A stretch of DNA of 64,000 bases from Actinomyces slackii (GTDB taxonomy: Bacteria; Actinomycetota; Actinomycetes; Actinomycetales; Actinomycetaceae), in assembly GCF_900637295.1 (NCBI RefSeq), contig NZ_LR134363.1, positions 1,798,001 to 1,862,000 of the forward strand. The letters run 5' to 3'. A program made the position numbers and the translations under genes. Below, piece by piece: positions 7,775 to 17,653 of this stretch. Position 1 is the stretch's first letter, and each line of letters starts with the position of its first letter. The notes under the pieces were generated by a model. The model worked only from the letters and a program-made list of their open reading frames with translations. It made no database searches and had not been told where the DNA came from.

Positions 7775-9016
7775 TCAGCGCGGCCGGGAGTAGAAGGGGG
7801 CGGAGACCACCCGCATGGGCAGGAGTCTGCCGCGCACATTGGCGCTCAGCTCCGTGCCCACGGGCCAGTCGGGCTCCTCGGAGGAGTAGGGCGCCAGGCG
7901 GGCCAGGGCGATGGGGTGGCCAAGGGTGGGCGAGAGCAGCCCTGAGGTCACGGTTCCCAGGTCCTTGCCCTGATCATCCGTGATGGTGCTGCCGGTGCGC
8001 GCCGCGCGGCGTCCCTGGCCCACCAGCGCCACGAGGACCTGCGTGCCCGGCGAGCCCCGGCGCGCCTGACGGCGGGCCAGCGCCTCGCGACCCACGAAGT
8101 CCGGCTTGTCGAGCGCGACGATCGCGTCCAGGGAGGCGTCGAAGGGCGTGATCGTGGGGGCCAGCTCATGACCGTACAGGGGCATGCCGGCCTCCAGGCG
8201 CAGAGAGTCGCGCGCCGCCAGACCGCAGGGGGTCAGCACGGCGTCCCCACCGGGGCCGGTGATCGTGCTCGAGGTGATGACCCGCCACAGGTCCTCGGCG
8301 TCCTCCGCTCCGCAGAACAGCTCGAAGCCGTCCTCTCCGGTGTAGCCGGTGCGGGCCAGGAGGATGGAGTGCCCGGCGGCGGTGGCGCGCACGGCCGCGT
8401 AGTAGCGCAGCCGAGCCAGAATGCCCTTCCCGCACAGCACATCGGGCCCGCAGTCCTCCTCGCCCGAGCCCTGCGCCGGTCGCAGTGCCGCAGGAATGGC
8501 CGCCCCGGACTCCACCACCTGCCCCAGGACCTCCTGAGCGCGGGGCCCCTGGACGGCGATCAGCGCGGTGTCCAGGGACATGTCCGTGACCCTGGCGTCG
8601 AATCCGGAGCAGCGCCCCACCAGCTCCACGGCGACGCGCGCCCGATTGGAGGCATTGGGCACCACGAGGAACTCCTCATCGCCCACGTGGTAGACGATGA
8701 GGTCGTCGATGATGCCCCCCTCCTCATCGACCATCATCGAATAGCGGGCCCGACCCACCGCCACCGCGGAGATCCGCCCCACCAGGGCGTGATCCAGGGC
8801 CGCTGCGGCCCCCGGGCCCTCGACCTTGACCTCCCCCATGTGGGACAGGTCGAAGATCCCGGCGCTGGTGCGCACCGCCCGGTGCTCGACCAGGTCGGAC
8901 TCATAGCGCAGCGGCATGTCCCAGCCTCCGAAGCTGGTGAAGACCGCCTCCAGCTCCAGGTGAGTGCGGTGCAAAGGGGTGCGGCGCGGGGTCTGGGGGT
9001 CGGCTGGACTCGTCAT
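7775..9016 (-). CDS. gcvT: Glycine cleavage system T protein, aminomethyltransferase
   Basis: This 413-residue enzyme transfers the methylene carbon from the lipoyl arm of GcvH to tetrahydrofolate and releases ammonia. Family features are RYESDLVEHRAVRTSAGIFDLSHMGE at the N-terminus, given here only as the short core FDLSHMGE (near residue 57), the GYTGEDGFEL folate-binding segment, and a C-terminal barrel domain with SPTLGHPIALARL. AAGGAG precedes the ATG. It is slightly long for the family, through a loop (about 178-195, GSGEEDCGPDV) not typical of E. coli GcvT. It lies between gcvP (29 nt gap) and gcvH (37 nt gap), so the three are likely co-transcribed. Confidence 0.94.
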   Translation of the reverse strand: MTSPADPQTPRRTPLHRTHLELEAVFTSFGGWDMPLRYESDLVEHRAVRTSAGIFDLSHMGEVKVEGPGAAAALDHALVGRISAVAVGRARYSMMVDEEGGIIDDLIVYHVGDEEFLVVPNASNRARVAVELVGRCSGFDARVTDMSLDTALIAVQGPRAQEVLGQVVESGAAIPAALRPAQGSGEEDCGPDVLCGKGILARLRYYAAVRATAAGHSILLARTGYTGEDGFELFCGAEDAEDLWRVITSSTITGPGGDAVLTPCGLAARDSLRLEAGMPLYGHELAPTITPFDASLDAIVALDKPDFVGREALARRQARRGSPGTQVLVALVGQGRRAARTGSTITDDQGKDLGTVTSGLLSPTLGHPIALARLAPYSSEEPDWPVGTELSANVRGRLLPMRVVSAPFYSRPR

Positions 9017-9045
9017 CGTGTCTCCTTGGCTCTCAGATCGGGGGC

Positions 9046-11973
9046 TCAGATCGCCTCATCCTGGAAGGCGGTGGGCGGTGGGCAGGTGCAGGCGAGGTTG
9101 CGGTCCCCGAAGGCGTTGTCGATCCGGGCCACCGGTGCGAAGTACTTGTCCCGCTCCATGCCCTCCAGGGGGAAGGCGGCCCGACTGCGCGGGTAGGGAC
9201 GATCCCAATCATCACCCGCCACCTGGGCCAGCGTGTGAGGGGCGCGCCGCACGACCGAGTCCTCAAGGGCGACCGCGCCTGCCGCGATCTCATCGATCTC
9301 GGCGCGGATCGTGCGCATCGCGGCGATGAACCTGTCGAGCTCAGCCTTGGGCTCGGACTCGGTGGGCTCGACCATGAGGGTCCCGGCCACCGGGAAGGCC
9401 AGGGTGGGGGCGTGGAAGCCGAAGTCGATGAGTCGCTTGGCCACGTCCTCGGCGCTCACCCCGGTGGCGGCCGTCAGCTCGCGCAGGTCCAGGATGCACT
9501 CATGGGCGACCCAGCCCCCAGGGCCCGAGTACAGGGTGGGGAAGGAGTCCGCCAGCTCGGCGGCGATGTAGTTGGCGTGCGCGATCGCGCTCAGGGAGGC
9601 GGTGCGCAGATCGGCGTCGTCCATGAGGGCCAGGTAGGACCAGGCCAGTGGCATGGCCCCGGCTGAGCCGAAGCGAGCCCCGGAGACCGGGGCCCCGGTG
9701 AAGCCGGTGTCCGGGTCGCCGTCCACAGGGGCCGCCGAGCCCGTGGGGGCGCCGGGAAGGAAGGGGGCCAGATGCGCCTTGACCGCCACCGGCCCCACCC
9801 CCGGGCCGCCGCCCCCGTGGGGGATGGCGAAGGTCTTGTGGAGGTTGAGGTGGGAGACGTCCCCGCCCAGGTCCCCGGGCCGCATGAGGCCGCACAGGGC
9901 GTTGAGATTCGCGCCGTCGATGTAGACCTGGCCGCCCGCGGCGTGCACCAGCTCGGCCACCTGGGTCACCTGCGGCTCGAAGACCCCATGGGTCGAGGGG
10001 TAGGTCAGCATGATCGCCGCCACCCTTCTCTCATTGGCGGCCAGGGCCCTGCGCAGGTCCTCGACGTCGATGGAGCCGTCCGCCGCCGAGGCCACGACCA
10101 CCACGCGCATGCCCGCCCCCGCGGCCGAGGCGGCATTCGTCCCGTGCGCGGAGGCCGGCACCAGGCAGGTGTCCCGCTGGCCCTGGCCGATCGACTCCAG
10201 GTAGGAGGAGATGGCCAGCAGGCCCGCCAGCTCGCCCTGGGCGCCGGAGGCGGGCTGGAGGCTGATCCGGTCGTATCCGGCCAGGCGCGCCAGGCGGCTG
10301 GAGAGCTGGCCCAGGATGCGCCGCCACCCCCGGGTCTGGCGGGCAGGGGCGTAGGGGTGGATGCCCGCGAGCGCAGGATCGAGCCACGCCGCCGACTCCA
10401 CGGCCGCATTGAGCTTCAGGGTGCATGACCCCAGGGGGATCATCGTGCGGTCCAGTGCCAGGTCCCGATCCGCCAGGCGACGCAGGTAGCGCACCAGTGA
10501 GGCCTCGCTGCGATGCTCGTGGAAGGTGGGATGGGTCAGGAAGTCCCCCTCGCGGGTCAGGGCCTGCGGCAGGGGGAGGACCCCGTCGGCCGGCGGGGCG
10601 GGCTGCGCATCGTCGAGCTCCTGGCCGGTGAGCAGGGCGATGACGCGACTGACATCGGCGGCCGTGGTCGTCTCGTTGGTCGAGACCCCGACGTGCTCGG
10701 CGTCGAGCAGGCGCAGGTTGTAGCCGCCGGCCTCGGCGCGAGCCACGGCCTGGGCGGCGTCGGCGAGGCGCACGGCCAGGGTGTCGAAGAAGTCCTCGTG
10801 CTCGATCTCCAGGCCGGCCTGCCGCACTCCGACAGCGATCTGCGCGGCCCGCTCATGGATGGCGGTGGCGATGTCGCGCAGGCCCTGGGGGCCGTGGTGG
10901 ACGGCGTACATGGCGGCCACCACGGCCAGCAGCGCCTGGGCGGTGCAGATGTTCGAGGTGGCCTTCTGCCGGCGGATGTGCTGCTCGCGCGTCTGGAGGG
11001 CCAGGCGGTAGGCCTGGGCGCCCTCGGCGTCGCGCGAGACCCCCACGATCCGCCCGGGGATCTGGCGCTGGAGCGCCTGGGAGACGGCCATGAATCCCGG
11101 GTGGGGCCCGCCGAAGAACAGGGGGACCCCCAGGCGCTGGGCCGATCCGACGGCGATGTCGGCGCCGATCTGCCCGGGGCAGGCCAGGACGGTCAGGGCC
11201 AGGGGATCGGCGTCGATGGCCACCAGGCCGCCGCGGTCGTGAACGACGCGAACGGCGGCTGACAGGTCCTGGACCCGCCCCCGGGTGGTGGTGTGCGCCA
11301 GGACGGCCCCCAGCAGCGCCTCGGGGAGCGCGGCCGCATCGCTGATCTCCTCCGCCCCGATCTGGAGGGTCTCCAGGCCCAGGGCCTGGCAGCGGGATCG
11401 TGCCACCTCAAGGCACTGGGGGTGCAGTCCCGCATCGAGGATCACCGTGCCCCGGTTGGCTCGCGCGGCGCGGGCCATGAGGGTGGCGGCCTCGGCCACG
11501 GCGGTGGCCTCGTCCAGCAGGGAGGTGCAGGCCACCGGCAGGCCGGTCAGGTCGCAGATCACCGTCTGGAAGAGCAGCTGCGCCTCCAGGCGGCCCTGGG
11601 AGATCTCCGCCTGGTAGGGGGTGTAGGAGGTGGTCCAGGCCGGGTTGCCCAGGATGTCGCGGGCGATGACCGCTGGAGTCAGGCAGGGGTGGTAGCCCTG
11701 GCCGATCATCTCGACATGGGGGTCGTTGAGCGCCGCCAGGGCGCGCAGCGCCTCGATGGCGCCGGCCTCGTCCAGGCCGCCCGCGCTGGGGCTGGCCGGC
11801 TGGGCGTGCTCCCGCGGGGGCAGGACTGGCAGGCCCTCGGGGATCGCCGCCGCTGCCACATCCTCGAGGTCGGCGACGGCGAGCCGCTGAAGGATGGTGC
11901 CCAACTCGGGTCCCGTCGTGCCCAGGTGGCGGTGGGCGAAGGGGGCGTGGGCGGTGGCGCGTCGCTGGGCCAT
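9046..11973 (-). CDS. gcvP: Glycine dehydrogenase (decarboxylating), P protein
   Basis: This 975-residue single-chain P protein is a PLP enzyme that decarboxylates glycine and loads the aminomethyl group on GcvH. The PLP lysine is in HLNLHKTFAIPHGGGGPG, near residue 711. The N-terminal half-domain begins FAHRHLGTTGPELGTIL, as in the family. I start it at the ATG at 11973 because GGAGG lies 5 nt before; earlier in-frame starts lack this. First gene of the gcv operon. A TATGAT box on the minus strand (12012-12007) is a likely -10, leaving a leader of about 30 nt, too short for a glycine riboswitch. Confidence 0.95.
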   Translation of the reverse strand: MAQRRATAHAPFAHRHLGTTGPELGTILQRLAVADLEDVAAAAIPEGLPVLPPREHAQPASPSAGGLDEAGAIEALRALAALNDPHVEMIGQGYHPCLTPAVIARDILGNPAWTTSYTPYQAEISQGRLEAQLLFQTVICDLTGLPVACTSLLDEATAVAEAATLMARAARANRGTVILDAGLHPQCLEVARSRCQALGLETLQIGAEEISDAAALPEALLGAVLAHTTTRGRVQDLSAAVRVVHDRGGLVAIDADPLALTVLACPGQIGADIAVGSAQRLGVPLFFGGPHPGFMAVSQALQRQIPGRIVGVSRDAEGAQAYRLALQTREQHIRRQKATSNICTAQALLAVVAAMYAVHHGPQGLRDIATAIHERAAQIAVGVRQAGLEIEHEDFFDTLAVRLADAAQAVARAEAGGYNLRLLDAEHVGVSTNETTTAADVSRVIALLTGQELDDAQPAPPADGVLPLPQALTREGDFLTHPTFHEHRSEASLVRYLRRLADRDLALDRTMIPLGSCTLKLNAAVESAAWLDPALAGIHPYAPARQTRGWRRILGQLSSRLARLAGYDRISLQPASGAQGELAGLLAISSYLESIGQGQRDTCLVPASAHGTNAASAAGAGMRVVVVASAADGSIDVEDLRRALAANERRVAAIMLTYPSTHGVFEPQVTQVAELVHAAGGQVYIDGANLNALCGLMRPGDLGGDVSHLNLHKTFAIPHGGGGPGVGPVAVKAHLAPFLPGAPTGSAAPVDGDPDTGFTGAPVSGARFGSAGAMPLAWSYLALMDDADLRTASLSAIAHANYIAAELADSFPTLYSGPGGWVAHECILDLRELTAATGVSAEDVAKRLIDFGFHAPTLAFPVAGTLMVEPTESEPKAELDRFIAAMRTIRAEIDEIAAGAVALEDSVVRRAPHTLAQVAGDDWDRPYPRSRAAFPLEGMERDKYFAPVARIDNAFGDRNLACTCPPPTAFQDEAI

Positions 11974-12113
11974 GAATACCTCCGGTGAGCTCATGAACGG
12001 TGCCACATCATAGGTCCTGTGCCGCGGCCCGGACCACTCCCGCACGGATCGGGAAGGCCCGACCCGTGCAGCGCCTCACGGCCAGCGGGCTGGGAGCCGG
12101 TCTCCCCGGCCCC

Positions 12114-12119
12114 TAGAAT
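12114..12119 (+). promoter_or_regulatory. -10 box TAGAAT for miaB
   Basis: TAGAAT ends 8 nt before the miaB ATG at 12128. There is no purine-rich ribosome site between them, so the transcript is probably leaderless or nearly so. Confidence 0.5.
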
Positions 12120-12127
12120 CGCCCCCG

Positions 12128-13849
12128 ATGACAGGCCTTGAGACCACCGCCCCCGCCCTGGACGCCCGCTCGATCGCCCCCGAGGGCGCCGTCGGGCCGG
12201 TGCCGCGCACCTATCACGTGCGGACCCTGGGGTGCCAGATGAATGTCCACGACTCCGAGCACATGGCGGGCCTGCTGGAGCGGGCGGGCTATCTGCGGGT
12301 CGAGGATGTCCCGGCCGCGGCCGCCCGGGCGACCCCGGCCGGTGATGGCGGGGCGGATGTGGTCATCATCAACACCTGCTCGGTGCGGGAGAACGCCGCC
12401 ACCCGCCTGTTCGGCAACCTGGGGCAGCTGGCCGCGGTCAAGCGCGAGCGCCCTGGCATGCAGATCGCCGTGGCCGGCTGCCTGGCCCAGCAGATGGGTG
12501 AGGGGATCGTCGAGCGGGCCCCCTGGGTCGACGTCGTCTTCGGCACCCACAACTTGGACGTCCTGCCCGCCCTGCTGGAGCGGGCCCGCCACAACGAGGC
12601 CGCCGCCGTCGAGCTGGAGGAGTCCCTCAAGGTCTTCCCCTCCACCCTGCCCACGCGGCGGGAGTCGGCCTATGCGGCCTGGGTCTCCATCGCCGTGGGC
12701 TGCAACAACACCTGCACCTTCTGCATCGTTCCCTCCCTGCGCGGCAAGCAGCGCGATCGGCGCCCCGGGGAGGTCCTGGCCGAGGTCGAGGCCGTCGCCG
12801 CCCAGGGCGCCATCGAGGTGACCCTGCTGGGTCAGAACGTCAACTCCTACGGCGTGGGCTTCGGGGATCGAGGGGCCTTCGCCGGGCTGCTGCGGGCGGC
12901 CGGTGCCGTGGAGGGGATCGAGCGGGTGCGCTTCACCAGCCCCCACCCGGCCGCCTTCACCGACGACGTCATCGAGGCCATGGCCTCCACGCCGGCGGTC
13001 ATGCCCAGCCTGCACATGCCCCTGCAGTCGGGCTCCGACCGGATCCTGCGGGCCATGCGCCGCTCCTACCGCTCCGAGCGCTTCCTGGGGATCCTGGATC
13101 GCGTGCGCGCCGCCATGCCCGAGGCCGCCATCACCACGGATATCATCGTGGGCTTCCCCGGCGAGACCGAGGAGGACTTCGCCGCCACCCTCGAGGTCGT
13201 CGAGAAGGCGCGCTTCGCCTCGGCCTTCACCTTCGAGTACTCCCCGCGCCCCGGAACCCCGGCCGCCGACCTGGAGCCCGTGCCCGTCGAGGTGGTCAAG
13301 GACCGCTACCGGCGGCTCGATGAGCTCGTGCGGCGCATCACCCACGAGGAGAATGCGGCCCAGGAGGGGCGGATCGTGGAAGTGCTCGTCGCCGAGGGCG
13401 AGGGGCGCCGTGACAGTGCCACCGCCCGGGTCTCGGGGCGGGCCGCGGACAACCGGCTGGTTCATCTGGCCCTGCCCGCGGGGCTCGCCGCCGATGACTA
13501 CGACGGCGGGGCTCCCCGGCCCGGTGACATGGTGACCGTGCGCGTCACGCATGGCGCGCCCCACAACCTCATCGCCGACTCGGCCCTGTGCGGGCGGGCC
13601 CTGAGCCCCGAGGAGCTGGCCGCCAATAATTCCCGCGCCGCGGGGGACCGGGTCTGGTACGACGAGGGTCCCGCCCTGTTCGAGGTGCGCCGCACCCGCG
13701 CGGGGGACGCCTGGGAGCGCCGCCGGGCCGAGGCCTGTGCCACCCCGGAGTCCGATGCCGCCCCCGTGTCCATCGGCATGCCCACCATCCGCATCGGTGC
13801 CCCCGACCGTGGCGGCATGAGCGCCCTGGGCCAGCCCCGGAGCATCTGA
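12128..13849 (+). CDS. miaB: tRNA-2-methylthio-N6-dimethylallyladenosine synthase
   Basis: This 573-residue radical-SAM enzyme adds a methylthio group to i6A37 of tRNAs reading UNN codons. Three MTTase-domain Cys are visible (TLGCQMN, NTCSVRE, AGCLAQQ) for one iron-sulfur cluster. The radical-SAM motif CNNTCTFC is near residue 192 for the second. A TRAM-like domain follows near 405-490 ([16 protein letters not shown]), then an actinobacteria-style C-terminal tail. MiaA, which makes its substrate, is 10 kb downstream; the two are closer in many actinobacteria, and the iron locus lies between them here. Confidence 0.95.
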   Translation: MTGLETTAPALDARSIAPEGAVGPVPRTYHVRTLGCQMNVHDSEHMAGLLERAGYLRVEDVPAAAARATPAGDGGADVVIINTCSVRENAATRLFGNLGQLAAVKRERPGMQIAVAGCLAQQMGEGIVERAPWVDVVFGTHNLDVLPALLERARHNEAAAVELEESLKVFPSTLPTRRESAYAAWVSIAVGCNNTCTFCIVPSLRGKQRDRRPGEVLAEVEAVAAQGAIEVTLLGQNVNSYGVGFGDRGAFAGLLRAAGAVEGIERVRFTSPHPAAFTDDVIEAMASTPAVMPSLHMPLQSGSDRILRAMRRSYRSERFLGILDRVRAAMPEAAITTDIIVGFPGETEEDFAATLEVVEKARFASAFTFEYSPRPGTPAADLEPVPVEVVKDRYRRLDELVRRITHEENAAQEGRIVEVLVAEGEGRRDSATARVSGRAADNRLVHLALPAGLAADDYDGGAPRPGDMVTVRVTHGAPHNLIADSALCGRALSPEELAANNSRAAGDRVWYDEGPALFEVRRTRAGDAWERRRAEACATPESDAAPVSIGMPTIRIGAPDRGGMSALGQPRSI

Positions 13850-13956
13850 GGCCGGGGCGGGAGCAGCCCCATCCGACCCCCTGGTGGAGTTGCGCGTCCT
13901 GCTGGGCGATGACGCTATCGCGGGCTCGCCACCCGCAGTGCGCAGCGCCCGACTGG

Positions 13957-14892
13957 TCAGGAGGTGTAGAGCTCTCCCAGGCGGTGGAAGGTTCGGGAGG
14001 TGGAGGCCGAGCCGTCGGTGCGCAGGAGCGCGAAGTCGTAGGCGATCTCTGAGGCCAGGCGCTCGGGGGCGGTGGTGAACAGCGCGGTGGCCAGGCCGTC
14101 GGCCAGCGCGCAGGTGGGGGCCATCGCCCAGGCGGCGGCCACTGGCTGCACCGGCCGCCCGGTCACGGCGTCGAGGATGTGGTGGAGGCCCTCGCCCCAG
14201 GCGCGCCGGTCCACCCCGGAGCCGCAGACGGCGCCCCGACTGATCTCCACCGCGCCGACGACGAAGCCCGGCCTGCCGGGCTGCTCCAGCCCGATCCGCA
14301 CGGGACGGGCGCAGTGCACCAGCAGGTCGCCCGAGCCGTCGATGAGGTAGTCCCCCGCACCGGCGGCCTCCAGGGTCTGACCGATGAGATCGGCCAGGAA
14401 GCCCTTGCCGACCGCGCCGATATCGATGAGCGCCGGCTCGCGCAGTGTGAGCGCGTCGCCCTCGTGCTCCACCGCCTGCGCCCATGTGGGCCTGCCGCGG
14501 ACGGCCCCCAGCCTCTCGGGCGCGCCGTCGCGCACCGTGAAGCTGAGGAGCGGGTCGTATCCCAGCTCCACCAGGTCGTTGCCCACCAGCGGGTCCACGC
14601 GCCCCTCGGTCAGGCGGTGAAAGACGTCGTAGAGATCGAGCATGGCGGCGCTGCCCGCCGGCAGCCCCAGGCTGATCGGGCCGGGCCCCATCTCGCCCCG
14701 GGCCGCGCGGCTGACCAGGGAGGAGGGGCGGAAGCGCGACCAGGTCTGCTCGAAGGCCTCGACCAGGGCCGTGATCTCCTCGCGCAGCGCAGGAGCGAGG
14801 GGGGCGGCCGTGGACACCCGCCAGGTGGTGCCAGTGGCAGGGAAGGACCATGTGCTGGACGCGAGGGCGTCCTGCGGACGGAATGCTGCCAT
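13957..14892 (-). CDS. apbE: FAD:protein FMN transferase
   Basis: This 311-residue ApbE-family enzyme attaches FMN covalently to Ser/Thr of target proteins. Visible motifs are ATGTTWRV near the N-terminus, ALIDIGAVGKGFLAD (FAD/Mg site) and YLIDGSGDLLVH. I start it at the ATG at 14892, about 16 residues before the domain; a GTG at 14955 in the same frame is possible. It has no signal peptide or lipobox, so it seems cytoplasmic, unlike many ApbE lipoproteins. It is divergent from the FTR1 iron operon across a shared iron box, and that operon ends with an FMN-binding protein, its likely substrate. Confidence 0.9.
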   Translation of the reverse strand: MAAFRPQDALASSTWSFPATGTTWRVSTAAPLAPALREEITALVEAFEQTWSRFRPSSLVSRAARGEMGPGPISLGLPAGSAAMLDLYDVFHRLTEGRVDPLVGNDLVELGYDPLLSFTVRDGAPERLGAVRGRPTWAQAVEHEGDALTLREPALIDIGAVGKGFLADLIGQTLEAAGAGDYLIDGSGDLLVHCARPVRIGLEQPGRPGFVVGAVEISRGAVCGSGVDRRAWGEGLHHILDAVTGRPVQPVAAAWAMAPTCALADGLATALFTTAPERLASEIAYDFALLRTDGSASTSRTFHRLGELYTS

Positions 14893-14974
14893 GCGAGCGG
14901 TTGAGGTGGTGCGGGCGGCCTGATCTCGCCGAGGGCTTTGACGTACAGGTTTCACGCAATCTAGTCTTTCGCAT

Positions 14975-14993
14975 AAAGGTTAGCCTTACCTAC
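14975..14993. promoter_or_regulatory. DtxR/IdeR-like iron box
   Basis: The 19-mer AAAGGTTAGCCTTACCTAC matches 15 of 19 positions of the known DtxR/IdeR operator (core GGTTAGSCTAACC). It contains TAGCCT (14981-14986) on the plus strand and TAACCT (14982-14977) on the minus strand, so it can cover the -10 of both the FTR1 operon and apbE. Iron-bound repressor should shut both off, with release on iron starvation. The match is seen; the regulator itself is outside the window. Confidence 0.8.
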
Positions 14994-15030
14994 AAAGCCA
15001 ACGACTCGTCGTCGTGCAAAGGATGCCGCC

Positions 15031-16794
15031 ATGCACTCAGTCTCATCGCCGGTCGATGCCCGGACAAGGGCTATGAGGGCTGTGAGGGTCGCGGTGCGCA
15101 CCCGGTCGGAGCCAGCCATGCGGGCGACGGCGCCCGTATTGATCCTCCTGCTCGCCTCGCTCCTGCTGCCGGCACCCTGGGCCCGCGCCGCCGACGCCGA
15201 CAGCGACTACGCCACCTGGGGCGAGGCGGCCGATGCCGTGGTCGCGGAGCTGGACGCGGCCCTGAGCTCCTACCGCAGCGGCGATACCGCCGGGGCGGCG
15301 GCCGGCTTCAGGCGCACCTACAGCTCCGGATACGTCGCCTCCAACCTCAGCGAGGTCATCGCCGCCCGAATCGGCCAGGAGACCAGGGACGATCACACGT
15401 CCCAGTTCTCCGCCCTGCGCAAGGACGCACGCACCAGCGGGAATGAGGAATCCCTGGCGCAGGGGGTCGAGACCCTCACCAGTGATCTGACCACCGCCGC
15501 CACCGAGCTCGACGCCATCGCCGACCTGCCCGGGCCGCGCGACTACGCCTCGCGGCAGGCCACCGCGATCGCCTCCCAGCGCGCCGAGCTCGACGCCTCC
15601 AAGACCCGCGTCAACGAGGGGCGCGGGGATCGCTCCTGGACCCAGGTGGCCGCGGAGATGAACGAGCTCATCAATCAGGGGGTGGACAAGGCCCAGGCCG
15701 GCGACGGCAAGGCCGGTGCCGCGCTGGTCAACCAGGCCTACTACGGCTACTACGAGAAGCTCGGATTCGAGAAGACCGTCATGGCGGCGATCTCGGGCAG
15801 CCGGGTCTCCGAGGTGGAGAACCAGTTCAAAGTGGTTCGCAAGGCCATGATCGCCGGTAAGACCGGCCAGGACCTCACCAGTGAGGCGGACCGCCTGACC
15901 TCCATGCTCACCCAGGACGCCGCGGCTCTCGACGGCGGTGCGGCTCAGGTCGGCCCGGTGCGCGCCTTCCTCTCCGGCTCCTTCGGCCAGGCCTTCCTCA
16001 TCCTGCTGCGCGAGGGGCTGGAGGCCATCCTCGTGGTGGCGGCCACCATCGCCTACCTGGTCAAGGCCGGCATGAAGGACCGGGTCAAGCACATCTACCT
16101 GGGCGTGGCAGCGGGCCTGGCGGCCTCCGGCGTGGTCGCCGTGCTCTTCCGGGTGCTCTACAACTCGGCCTCCTCCCACCAGGAGGTCCTGGAGGGCATC
16201 GTCGCCCTGGCGGCCATGGTGATGCTCCTGTTCACCTCCAACTGGATGCTCTCGAAATCCTCGACCCAGGCGTGGAGCAGGTACATCAAGGATCGCGCCG
16301 CGGCGTCGATCTCCAACGGCGGGGTGTGGGCGCTGGCCTCACTGAGCTTCCTCGCGGTCTTCCGCGAGGGGGCGGAGACCATCCTGTTCTACGAGGCGCT
16401 GCTGGCCATCGACCCCGGAGGGAGCACGAGCATCTGGCAGGGCTTCGCCGCAGGAGCGGCAGTGCTGGTGGTGATCTTCCTGCTCATCCGCTACACCTCC
16501 GTGCGCATCCCGCTGCGGCCCTTCTTCCTCATCACCTCGATCATGCTGTCCCTCCTCGTGGTGGTCTTCGCCGGGGGCGGCTCTCACGCCCTGCTGGAGG
16601 GCGACGTCATCCCGGCCACCTACCTCCAGGGGTGGCCCACCTACGACTACCTGGGCGTCTACCCCTACGTCGAGACCCTCAGCGTCCAAGCCGTCATGGC
16701 CGTCATCGTCATCACCCTGGCGGTGATCTCCCTGATGAGGCAGCGCGCCGCCCGGGCGCAGGACGGCTCAGCGCCATCGACCGATGAGGGGTGA
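15031..16794 (+). CDS. FTR1-family high-affinity iron permease
   Basis: This 587-residue protein has a signal peptide (hydrophobic core LILLLASLLLPAPWARA ending near residue 52), an extracytoplasmic helical domain to about residue 310, and a membrane domain of about seven helices. Two REGxE motifs, REGLE (327-331) and REGAE (445-449), mark the iron path of FTR1/EfeU permeases. The extracytoplasmic domain resembles the long type found with P19. AAAGGA precedes the ATG at 15031; the ATG at 15118 with GGAG is an alternative that gives a shorter signal peptide. First gene of the seven-gene iron operon, just after the iron box. Confidence 0.92.
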   Translation: MHSVSSPVDARTRAMRAVRVAVRTRSEPAMRATAPVLILLLASLLLPAPWARAADADSDYATWGEAADAVVAELDAALSSYRSGDTAGAAAGFRRTYSSGYVASNLSEVIAARIGQETRDDHTSQFSALRKDARTSGNEESLAQGVETLTSDLTTAATELDAIADLPGPRDYASRQATAIASQRAELDASKTRVNEGRGDRSWTQVAAEMNELINQGVDKAQAGDGKAGAALVNQAYYGYYEKLGFEKTVMAAISGSRVSEVENQFKVVRKAMIAGKTGQDLTSEADRLTSMLTQDAAALDGGAAQVGPVRAFLSGSFGQAFLILLREGLEAILVVAATIAYLVKAGMKDRVKHIYLGVAAGLAASGVVAVLFRVLYNSASSHQEVLEGIVALAAMVMLLFTSNWMLSKSSTQAWSRYIKDRAAASISNGGVWALASLSFLAVFREGAETILFYEALLAIDPGGSTSIWQGFAAGAAVLVVIFLLIRYTSVRIPLRPFFLITSIMLSLLVVVFAGGGSHALLEGDVIPATYLQGWPTYDYLGVYPYVETLSVQAVMAVIVITLAVISLMRQRAARAQDGSAPSTDEG

Positions 16795-16887
16795 TGGCCG
16801 GTCGTCTCGCCCCTGACCACGGCGCGGATCGCCGCGCCGGGCACACAGTTCCCAATCACCCACATCACTCAGCAAAGGAATCCTGCT

Positions 16888-17514
16888 ATGCGATCACTGA
16901 AGATCACCAGCGCCCTGGGCGCCCTCGTCCTGGCCGGCGCACTCGGCCTGGCGGCCTGCTCCTCGGGCGATACCGGACAGGGCGCCTCCTCCGGGGCCAC
17001 AGGAACGGCCGCCCAGGACTCAGGAGGCGACTCCGGTGCCGGCTTCGAGGAGTTCCCGGTCGGGGACGACCAGGAGGCCGAGGACCAGATCAACGTGGCC
17101 ATGGTCTACTTCCAGCCCATCGACATGGAGCCGGCGGGATCGGGCCTGGCGGCCAAGGACGCCGATCTCCACCTGGAGGCCGACGTCAGCGCCCTGGAGA
17201 GCAACACCCTGGGCTACGGCGGCGGTGACTTCGTCCCCGGCCTGACGGTGGAGTACACCATCTCCGACAAGTCCACGGGCAAGGAGGTCACCAAGGGCAC
17301 CTTCATGGAGATGAACGCCTCCGACGGCCCCCACTACGGCGGCAATGTGGCCCTGCCCGATGCCGGCCAGTACGAGCTCAAGGTCATCATCCACAGCCCG
17401 GAGGAGAACGGGTGGGTCCTGCACGTGGACGAGGAGACCGGTGTCAAGGGCCGCTTCTGGACCGAGCCGATCGAGCTGACCTGGGACTGGGACTACACCC
17501 CGGGGCAGTGGTGA
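16888..17514 (+). CDS. P19/Tp34-family iron-binding lipoprotein
   Basis: A 208-residue lipoprotein with lipobox Cys24 (GLAAC), an acidic Ser/Gly linker, then a beta-sandwich domain of the Fe2+ transport protein family (P19, Tp34, FetP). Expected metal-site features are present: Met in INVAMVYFQPIDMEP, an acidic DADLHLEADVSA segment with His, and a later GPHYGGN His and IIHSPEENG His. In P19 these residues bind copper and iron. It is thought to hand iron to the FTR1 permease, its upstream neighbour. A 93-nt gap precedes it, with AAAGGAATC before the ATG. Confidence 0.9.
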   Translation: MRSLKITSALGALVLAGALGLAACSSGDTGQGASSGATGTAAQDSGGDSGAGFEEFPVGDDQEAEDQINVAMVYFQPIDMEPAGSGLAAKDADLHLEADVSALESNTLGYGGGDFVPGLTVEYTISDKSTGKEVTKGTFMEMNASDGPHYGGNVALPDAGQYELKVIIHSPEENGWVLHVDEETGVKGRFWTEPIELTWDWDYTPGQW

Positions 17515-17653
17515 GCAGCCGGTGAATCGCCCGTCGATGCATGGCCCGCGGGGCGGCATGCGTGGCCACCTGGGCCGCTGTCCCACCCCGCGGGCGGCTC
17601 GAGCAGGCGGCAGTCCTGCGCGAGCGAACCGGTGAGGAGAGGAGCTCATCATC

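Noticed and set aside
11974-12127. Glycine riboswitch before gcvP
   Set aside because: I looked for the conserved tandem aptamer cores. None is present, and the leader after the likely -10 (12007) is only about 30 nt.
12113-14974. A 953-codon open frame on the minus strand opposite miaB and through apbE
   Set aside because: High GC3 coding leaves antisense frames open. Its translation is low-complexity (Gly/Arg/Pro/His rich), it crosses two well-identified genes and has no ribosome site. The same applies to the long antisense frames at 5610-7460 and 26200-28128.
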